Positions 7,004 to 12,569 of a DNA stretch of 12,569 nt are shown here, in pieces. How positions within the stretch are numbered: position 1 is the stretch's first letter; each line of letters begins with the position of its first letter. This DNA comes from JAOABV01 sp039801465 (GTDB taxonomy: Bacteria > Hydrothermota > Tepidihabitantia > Tepidihabitantales > CAIPLT01), in contig JBDRUT010000036.1 of the NCBI GenBank assembly GCA_039801465.1, positions 1-12,569 on the forward strand. Direction: 5' to 3'. The notes below the pieces were generated by a model, which saw only the letters and a list, made by a program, of their open reading frames with translations, made no database searches and was not told where the DNA came from. A program made the position numbers and the translations under genes.

Positions 7004-8809
7004 ATGTCTATAATACCTCATATGAAAAACATTAAAATTATTTTCTTATTCTTTATATTACCAATTTTGGTCTATAGTCAAGCGACAAATTCTAAAATTA
7101 ATCCAAAGGATTTTACTTTTGCAATCTTAGGTGATAGAACCGGTAGTGCTGAACAGAAAATATTTGCACAAGTGCTTTTCGCAATTGATTCCATTAATCC
7201 TGATTTTGCTATTAATGTTGGTGATTTAATTGAAGGATATACCCAAAACGAAACAACCATCAATCTTGAGTGGGACTCTATCTTTTCTAACTTAGGTAAG
7301 TTAAAAGAGAAATTTTATTTCACTCCTGGTAATCATGATATTTGGGATTCTTTAAGTTATCAGATTTATCTCAATCGAATAGGTTATCAGAAACCCTACT
7401 ATACTTTCTCAATTGGCAAAATTCATTTTATCGTCTTAGATAACAGCCGACAAGAAAAGGTTAATGAGATAGATACTGTCCAACTATCTTGGCTTGTTTC
7501 AAAACTAACAAAATTTAATAAGAAAGATATTATCTTCTGTTTTATGCACAAGTCATTTTGGAAAGATGCCTTCTTAAATAATAAACCAGATACTTTGCAT
7601 AAGTTATTTGTTAAATATGGAGTCGATTATGTCTTTTCCGGACATGACCATTTCTATTGTCAGTTAAATTGGGATGGTGTTACTTATACTCAACTTGGAC
7701 CTTCTGGGAGCAGATATAAAATTTATCGGAAAGAAGAACTTGGCGCATTTCAAAATTTTGGATTTGTTTCCGTAAAAGATAATAAAGTTAATCTCAAAGT
7801 TATCAAAGTTGAACAAGATACTGAGACATCAAAATTTATTACTACTCAACTAAGCCCTGATGTCGTAACTATGCGGGATATTCAAGAAATAAAAAAACTT
7901 GAACAAGCAATACAAATTACACCCTTTGAAGTCAGCAAAACTAATTCTATTTTGGTAAAAGTAACTAATATTAATGAAACTCCAATTAAAACACAATGTG
8001 AATGGATAGTAGAAAATAACGATTGGACTATTAGTCCGATTCAACAAATCTTTGAAGTATCTGGTAATAATTATTTGCAATATGAATTTTCTGCAGATAT
8101 TAAGAGTGACAGTATTTATCCTTTGCCACAAATCAAATTACTTTATCCCTATGCTCAAGGTAAAAAGCTTTATCCAGTTGAACGATTACTGCCAATCAAA
8201 CTCAGTGCATCTTGTATCAGAACCCCAAGACAGATTAATTTAGATGGCAAATTAACCGAACTAATTTGGCAAGAGAGTAAACCAATTTATACTTTTGGCT
8301 CCAGTGATGGAAAAATCTCAGCCACTGACCCCTGGCAAGTAATTTTTGCCTATGATAATAATTATATTTATATAGGTACGAAAATGTGGGATGATGAAAT
8401 TGAAAAGATTTCTACTACAATAAAAGAGCGCGATGAAAAAGTCTATAATGATGACCATCTTAATTTCATCCTTCAGCCCAATGTCAAAGGCGATACTTAT
8501 TATCAGTTTTTTGTTAATGCTAATGGTGTTGTAATGGACCGGAAGTGTTATCTCATTGGTAATGATTCCAAAAAAGATGCTAAATGGAATTGTAATATTA
8601 TTGCCAAAGGACAAATTGTAAAGACAAAAAGTTTCAAAGGCTGGACTCTGGAAATAGCAATTCCCTTAAAAGATTTAACCCAAGAGATTCCAAAAGAATG
8701 GGGTTTTAATTTAGTGCGATTTCAGAAGCGCAAAGATGCAGTAAGCATCTATTCAGTTCCATTTGAACACAATCCGAAAACTTTTGCATCTCTAAAATTT
8801 GTTGAGTAA
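7004..8809 (+). CDS. Exported calcineurin-like metallophosphoesterase with C-terminal CBM9-like domain
   Basis: Predicted secreted two-metal phosphoesterase of unknown substrate. Residues 1-26 form a signal peptide (basic MKN, then a hydrophobic run to VYSQA). The phosphoesterase core is about 38-270: GDRTG (43-47), GDLIEGY (73-79), GNHD (109-112), H182 in FMHKSFW, and GHDH (213-216). The usual D-x-H of motif I is D44-R-T, so one metal-binding histidine is absent; this GDRTG form is, as I recall, usual in one subgroup and need not mean loss of activity. Residues about 310-400 are Ig-like beta. Residues 403-600 look like a CBM9-type carbohydrate-binding fold (LDGKLTELIWQ, DNNYIYIG, DDHLNFIL, GWTLEIAIPLKDL, FNLVRF), known in exported sugar-active proteins. 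ATG 7004 is preferred to ATG 7022 because GGGAA (6993-6997) lies at correct spacing. It is 12 bp from the next gene, so likely co-transcribed. Confidence 0.93.
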   Translation: MSIIPHMKNIKIIFLFFILPILVYSQATNSKINPKDFTFAILGDRTGSAEQKIFAQVLFAIDSINPDFAINVGDLIEGYTQNETTINLEWDSIFSNLGKLKEKFYFTPGNHDIWDSLSYQIYLNRIGYQKPYYTFSIGKIHFIVLDNSRQEKVNEIDTVQLSWLVSKLTKFNKKDIIFCFMHKSFWKDAFLNNKPDTLHKLFVKYGVDYVFSGHDHFYCQLNWDGVTYTQLGPSGSRYKIYRKEELGAFQNFGFVSVKDNKVNLKVIKVEQDTETSKFITTQLSPDVVTMRDIQEIKKLEQAIQITPFEVSKTNSILVKVTNINETPIKTQCEWIVENNDWTISPIQQIFEVSGNNYLQYEFSADIKSDSIYPLPQIKLLYPYAQGKKLYPVERLLPIKLSASCIRTPRQINLDGKLTELIWQESKPIYTFGSSDGKISATDPWQVIFAYDNNYIYIGTKMWDDEIEKISTTIKERDEKVYNDDHLNFILQPNVKGDTYYQFFVNANGVVMDRKCYLIGNDSKKDAKWNCNIIAKGQIVKTKSFKGWTLEIAIPLKDLTQEIPKEWGFNLVRFQKRKDAVSIYSVPFEHNPKTFASLKFVE

Positions 8810-8821
8810 ATTCTAATCAAT

Positions 8822-11656
8822 ATGATTAATTCACGATTGTTTTGGGGACTTGTTATTCTCAGTTTTTCTCTGGCATTCGGAACTTCATTAGGAAAACTTG
8901 AGCGGGAAAAGATTAATGAATGTCTACAGATTAGAGGTATAACTGAAAATGAACTTGGCTTTGAAAAGAAATGGGCTTTAGATAGTATTTATCGCCTTAA
9001 AATCATTACCCAACTTTTAGATAATCCATTACAAACACCAGATTATCTTGATATGAGTGTTGGCAAGATTGATAATTTTAAGAATGAGTTAGTTAGCAAA
9101 TTGATTTTCTTATCAAATCAACTGGACTTAGAAATTGATAGTCGAGATATTAAAAACTTGAAGAAAGAGATTTCTAATCGGGTAAAATCATTTACTAATC
9201 CTCTTTCTGTAGTAAACATTATTTTAGCAAGTTATGAAATCGCTGATAAGTATCTAAGACAATCAATAAGAAATTTATCTCATTCGGAAATTGAACTACT
9301 TTTAATGATGGCACCGGTCTTATGGAGTGATGAAGAAGATTCTTTAAGTAATCTCAAAGGTTCTTTGCATCGAGAGTTTGGTATCGAGATTGATACGAGC
9401 AGAAAAATAGAAACTGATACGATTCTGGAATTATTTACTAAAATTGACCGAAAAGCGCTTACGCTTAGCGGATTAGCCGTTGCAATTGGAGTTGAAAAGA
9501 TTTGGCAAGATTTAGATAGAATAATTTATGATTCGCTACCTAAATTAAATGTTAATGGAATTGTTGGCTCAGTCTATTTTTATCAGGAAACAAAATGGGG
9601 TAATTTTGTAATCGGCAGTGAAGAAGATAATATTTATTATGGAAATTATGCTTTTGTTATTGATGTTGGTGGAAATGATAAATATCAAGGTCGTATTGGT
9701 AGTGCAATTGGTATTTTAGGTAACCCATTTTCAGTTGCAATCGATTTCGATGGTGACGACTTATATAGTTCTTCTGATAAGTCATTTAATTTTGGTGCCG
9801 GAACTTTAGGCTGTGGTATCTTAATCGATAAAAAAGGCAACGATACTTATCGGAGTTTTCACAATTCTTTAGGTGCAGGTTTATTAGGCACTGGTGTGCT
9901 TCTGGATTATGATGGCGATGATTTTTATTCCGGTGGATGTTTCTCCGAAGGCGCAGGTAATATTGGTATTGGCATCTTAACTGATATAAAAGGCAATGAT
10001 AAATATTATGGATATGAAAATTGCCAAGCATTCAGTTCAACTTGGGGATATGGACTACTTGCTGATTTTGAAGGTAATGATTTATATTATGCTGGTGCAG
10101 AATATCTTCATAAGCCATTACTGCCCAATGATTATCGAACATTAAGCCAAGGATTTTCTATTGGTTTTCGGCCAATTGCCAGTGGTGGTATTGCTTTACT
10201 TTATGATAAATCCGGCCAAGACTACTATAATGGTAGTGTTTTTGCGCAAGGCACAAGTTATTGGTATTCTCTGGGAATGCTATGCGACCAAGAAGGTAAT
10301 GACTTCTATAATGCGACACAATATGCGCAAGGAGCCGGTATTCATCTTTCAATCGGAATATTAGTTGACTTTTCAGGAAATGACTCTTATTTTTCCCGTT
10401 TCGGACCAGCACATGGCGAAGGTCATGATTTTTCTGTCGGAATTCTGATTGATAAAAAAGGCAATGATTACTATATCACGAGTGGTGGTCAAGGTATTGG
10501 TTTAACGAATTCTTTTGGCCTTTTGATTGATAATGAAGGTGATGATGTTTACTCTACGAAAGAGAAGAATTTTGGTCAAGGTATGGCAAATTGGTCAAGG
10601 GGTTTTGGCGGTATTGGTCTTTTTATTGATTTACAGGGCGATGATAAATATCCCCGCGAATCGTCAGCAGAAAATAACACAAATTGGACTCAATCAGTTT
10701 ATGGCTTTGGTATTGATATGAAAGGCAAACCACGCGATATTGAAGCCGAAATCCAAGAAGAACCCGATACGATAAAGTTAAAAAATGCGAGTATAGAAGA
10801 TGTATTCAAAGAAGCATCTTTATGGGAAGTTGGCAGTGCTAAGAAAAGAGTCCGAGCCGGTCGTAAAGAATTATTAAAACGCGGTGAACAAGCAATTAAT
10901 TATATCTTTGATAAGAAAATCGCAACTAAAGACGGCTTAGAATTAAGAGCTATTGAAGAGTTTGCGAATTCTGTGCAGGACACAAGTTATACTGATACAT
11001 TAGTTAAAACTAAATTAAAAAATTTGCTCTATCAAACATTATATCATAAAGACCGTTGGGCACGCGGAAATGCTGCTTATTTATTAGGCAAAATTAAAGC
11101 ACGGGAAGCAATTGATTCGTTAGTTATAGCATACAAACAGAAGCGGATTCGGGCAAGAGCAATGATTGGAGCATTTGAAGACATCGGCGATTCGTCAGTT
11201 GTGCCAATTATCATTCCATATTTGAAAGATAAAAAAGAGCCGACTCGGATTGCATCTGCCCGAGCATTAGCAAAACTCAAAAACCCCAGAGCAATTCCCG
11301 CATTATATGATGCTTTATCTGATAAATTCTTTACTGTAAGGATGGCGGCAGAATCCGCATTAGTTTCTATTGGTGATTCATCATTAAAATTTCTATTGAC
11401 CAAAACAACGGATGCAAAAATTATTGGCATCATTGCAGTATTAGGTTCAAAACTGGATACAATTGAGAAGCACAAAGAACGAGAACAGATTGTAAAAATT
11501 ATACAACCATATTTAGCACATACGAAACCCTATGTCCGATTAAAAGCAGTTGAAGCATTGAGTCAATTTCCTGAAGCCAAACCAATATTACACGAAAAGA
11601 TGGTATCTGAAACTAATCAGTTTGTTATTAAGAAATATCAAGAGATATTGAAATAG
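8822..11656 (+). CDS. Exported G-N/D-D-x-Y repeat (predicted beta-solenoid) protein with C-terminal HEAT-like repeats
   Basis: Function not recognised. Residues 1-20 are a signal peptide (hydrophobic LFWGLVILSFSLAFG). Residues 25-250 are mostly helical, charged and without a known motif. Residues 281-610 hold twelve copies of D-x-x-G-[NDQ]-D-x-Y spaced 26-28 residues (two longer gaps near 422-469 and 577-610), each followed by a glycine-rich strand such as G-x-G-I-L-x-D; this suggests one turn per unit of a beta-solenoid, with Asp/Asn loops that could bind calcium (inference). Residues 670-940 are alpha-helical pairs of HEAT/PBS-lyase type (RWARGNAAYLLGKIKAREAI, TRIASARALAKLKNPRAIPAL, VRLKAVEALSQF), usual in protein-protein contacts. 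The start follows the phosphoesterase stop by 12 bp with no visible Shine-Dalgarno, so translation may depend on the upstream gene. No sorting domain at the end. Confidence 0.92.
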   Translation: MINSRLFWGLVILSFSLAFGTSLGKLEREKINECLQIRGITENELGFEKKWALDSIYRLKIITQLLDNPLQTPDYLDMSVGKIDNFKNELVSKLIFLSNQLDLEIDSRDIKNLKKEISNRVKSFTNPLSVVNIILASYEIADKYLRQSIRNLSHSEIELLLMMAPVLWSDEEDSLSNLKGSLHREFGIEIDTSRKIETDTILELFTKIDRKALTLSGLAVAIGVEKIWQDLDRIIYDSLPKLNVNGIVGSVYFYQETKWGNFVIGSEEDNIYYGNYAFVIDVGGNDKYQGRIGSAIGILGNPFSVAIDFDGDDLYSSSDKSFNFGAGTLGCGILIDKKGNDTYRSFHNSLGAGLLGTGVLLDYDGDDFYSGGCFSEGAGNIGIGILTDIKGNDKYYGYENCQAFSSTWGYGLLADFEGNDLYYAGAEYLHKPLLPNDYRTLSQGFSIGFRPIASGGIALLYDKSGQDYYNGSVFAQGTSYWYSLGMLCDQEGNDFYNATQYAQGAGIHLSIGILVDFSGNDSYFSRFGPAHGEGHDFSVGILIDKKGNDYYITSGGQGIGLTNSFGLLIDNEGDDVYSTKEKNFGQGMANWSRGFGGIGLFIDLQGDDKYPRESSAENNTNWTQSVYGFGIDMKGKPRDIEAEIQEEPDTIKLKNASIEDVFKEASLWEVGSAKKRVRAGRKELLKRGEQAINYIFDKKIATKDGLELRAIEEFANSVQDTSYTDTLVKTKLKNLLYQTLYHKDRWARGNAAYLLGKIKAREAIDSLVIAYKQKRIRARAMIGAFEDIGDSSVVPIIIPYLKDKKEPTRIASARALAKLKNPRAIPALYDALSDKFFTVRMAAESALVSIGDSSLKFLLTKTTDAKIIGIIAVLGSKLDTIEKHKEREQIVKIIQPYLAHTKPYVRLKAVEALSQFPEAKPILHEKMVSETNQFVIKKYQEILK
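9662..10651 (+). repeat. Coding repeat region: 12 G-N/D-D-x-Y units
   Basis: Motif positions in the protein: 281-288, 308-315, 336-343, 362-369, 388-395, 415-422, 462-469, 489-496, 516-523, 544-551, 570-577, 603-610. The DNA copies have diverged, so the repeat is old and kept at protein level. A degenerate thirteenth unit (GIDMKGKPRD, near 630) closes the array before the helical region. Confidence 0.9.
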
Positions 11657-11751
11657 AGTTTAGGAAAATGCCACTAAAAACCCAGAAGAGATAGAAAAAT
11701 ATTATAAATCATCATCATTTTCTGTGAATTAAAAAATTATTTCTTGAAAAA

Positions 11752-11759
11752 GAGGTGAT
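11752..11759 (+). promoter_or_regulatory. Strong Shine-Dalgarno of the small membrane protein
   Basis: GAGGTGAT matches eight bases of the usual 16S anti-Shine-Dalgarno complement and stands 4 nt before ATG 11764. It rules out the GTG at 11755, which lies inside the site itself. It contrasts with the lack of any such site before the gene at 8822. Confidence 0.85.
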
Positions 11760-11763
11760 ACTA

Positions 11764-12042
11764 ATGGATGAACTTAAAGAAAAGAAATCGAGACGCGTGT
11801 TATTTATAATAATTAAAATCATTGTGCTTATTTTCTTATTATCTTTTGTATTAAAAATTAAGAATTTTAACCAAGCATTTGTTTGGTTATTAGCAACACT
11901 CTATTATATTCTATTCTTTTTTGGCAAAAGGACCCAACCATTTTTCGAACAACCCTGGCGGTTTCGAACCATAGAGGATTTTCTTTGGGCAGTTACTGCT
12001 ATTTTAGCAATCGTCTATTTAATAATTAGTGCATTTCATTAA
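11764..12042 (+). CDS. Small three-helix membrane protein, unknown function
   Basis: A 92-residue protein. A short charged N-terminus (MDELKEKKSRR) is followed by hydrophobic segments at about 12-31, 35-53 and 73-91, with a charged loop between the second and third (GKRTQPFFEQPWRFRTIED). The positive N-terminus suggests it stays inside the cell. No family is recognised. It starts 107 bp after the HEAT-repeat gene and has its own strong ribosome binding site, so it may be expressed separately. The downstream gene is convergent. Confidence 0.75.
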   Translation: MDELKEKKSRRVLFIIIKIIVLIFLLSFVLKIKNFNQAFVWLLATLYYILFFFGKRTQPFFEQPWRFRTIEDFLWAVTAILAIVYLIISAFH

Positions 12043-12110
12043 ATATTTTACTTGGAAAATTTTTGTTAAAACTTAATTTTTCTTTACACACTATAAAGAT
12101 AAATCAAGCC

Positions 12111-12144
12111 TTGTAAAAGAAACGGGGACAAACTTGCCCCCGTT
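12111..12144 (-). terminator. Hairpin terminator of the leftward sorting-domain gene
   Basis: A 7-bp stem, AACGGGG (12121-12127) and CCCCGTT (12138-12144), with a 10-nt loop. Read leftward it is followed by TCTTTTACAA, a T-rich tail, 43 bp after the leftward stop codon. Read rightward the tail is poor, although it may also limit read-through from the membrane-protein gene. Confidence 0.7.
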
Positions 12145-12186
12145 GGTTAATATCTAACATTTGAGATGTCAGATAAAATTCTAAAC

Positions 12187-12569
12187 TTATTGGATAATCA
12201 ATTTCACTTTACTTGAATTGATTGCGTCTTCATACTTTACGAAGTAAACACCTTTAGTAAGATTCTCAGACGAAAGTTTTGTTGTGTAATATCCAGCATT
12301 AACATATTCGTCAATGATTGTTCCAATTAATCTACCTTCAGCATTGTAAAGTTTGATTGAGACTTTACCTGCAATCGGAACTGTGTAACGAATCGTCGTG
12401 AACTTGTCGAATGGATTCGGATTCACTGTGAAGCTGAAATTGAGATTAGTGATTGAATTTTCCGTCATAACCGCAGAGTTAGTAGTCGGTTTAATTTCCG
12501 CTACTGCCAATACTTTGTCTGGACCGTATTGCCAGAATTCAGGTGTTTTATTACCTTTGAGTAAGTAAA
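12187..12569 (-). CDS. Secreted protein with C-terminal sorting domain, 5' partial (runs off the window)
   Basis: Only the last 126 or so residues are visible. The frame is open to the window edge, starting YLLKGNKTPEFWQYGPDKV; the TTG at 12510 is not a start. The first part resembles the end of a kelch-like repeat (YxLKGNxTxEFWxY), seen in proteins of WOR-3-type bacteria as I recall; this is tentative. Then a short linker leads to a sorting domain of the type IX/FlgD-like kind: VNPNPFDKFTTIRYTVP, VSIKLYNAEGRLI, NAGYYTTKLSSENLTKGVYFVKYE and a basic end KVKLIIQ. Such domains direct export across the outer membrane and are then usually cleaved or anchored. A hairpin terminator follows the stop (TAA at 12187-12189). 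Convergent with the small membrane-protein gene. Confidence 0.88.
   Translation of the reverse strand, partial: YLLKGNKTPEFWQYGPDKVLAVAEIKPTTNSAVMTENSITNLNFSFTVNPNPFDKFTTIRYTVPIAGKVSIKLYNAEGRLIGTIIDEYVNAGYYTTKLSSENLTKGVYFVKYEDAINSSKVKLIIQ

Noticed and set aside
7022..7024. Second ATG as start of the phosphoesterase
   Set aside because: It gives a tidier signal peptide, but no ribosome binding site precedes it, while GGGAA stands correctly before ATG 7004; not fully excluded.
9662..10651. RTX (hemolysin-type) calcium repeats
   Set aside because: RTX units are nonapeptides GGxGxDxUx; here the unit is about 27 residues with a single G-N/D-D-x-Y, so only a general similarity of Asp-rich turns remains.
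11077..11475. 132-residue open frame on the minus strand
   Set aside because: It is antisense to the HEAT-like repeats, whose real frame is clear; the L/A/S-rich product mirrors that coding strand.
11755..11757. GTG as start of the small membrane protein
   Set aside because: It is part of the Shine-Dalgarno sequence for ATG 11764.
12508..12510. TTG as start of the leftward gene
   Set aside because: The frame continues open to the window edge with kelch-like sequence, and a sorting domain alone would lack a signal peptide and cargo.

Overview
The window is AT-rich and bacterial. It carries secreted or surface proteins with C-terminal sorting domains of the type IX secretion/FlgD-like kind, a perfect-looking Shine-Dalgarno before one gene, and many lipid-export-style signal peptides. 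This combination is typical of the FCB superphylum and of uncultured neighbours such as candidate phyla WOR-3 or Cloacimonadota. I cannot fix the species from the sequence.

Layout. (1) 3-5741 (+): the 3' part of a giant secreted modular protein: right-handed beta-helix with a 990-bp internal repeat, a long glycine-rich beta region, Ig-like and fibronectin-III-like modules, and a sorting domain. The first 127 bases of the window are an exact copy of 991-1117, so the window probably starts at an assembly break inside a repeat and the gene's true start is missing. (2) 5742-7003: a 1.26-kb gene-free region with two arrays of a degenerate 12-bp repeat. Both place a self-complementary YWR triplet (Y=C/T, W=A/T, R=A/G) at exact 12-bp steps. 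Array B (5845-6036) is G+C-richer, folds into hairpins and lies inside a 13-bp inverted repeat; array A (6171-6422) is AT-richer. Several other hairpins and palindromes follow. (3) 7004-8809 and 8822-11656 (+): a two-gene unit encoding an exported calcineurin-like phosphoesterase fused to a CBM9-like module, then an exported protein with twelve G-N/D-D-x-Y repeats followed by HEAT-like repeats. (4) 11764-12042 (+): a small three-helix membrane protein with a strong ribosome binding site. (5) 12187-12569 (-): the C-terminal end of another exported protein with a sorting domain, convergent with the previous gene and followed by a hairpin terminator.

The products look like cell-surface or extracellular equipment: large adhesive or degradative scaffolds, an exported phosphatase-like enzyme and a predicted beta-solenoid partner. 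No mobility genes, RNA genes or CRISPR were seen. The most unusual feature is the pair of 12-bp-period YWR arrays, which I do not recognise as a described element.
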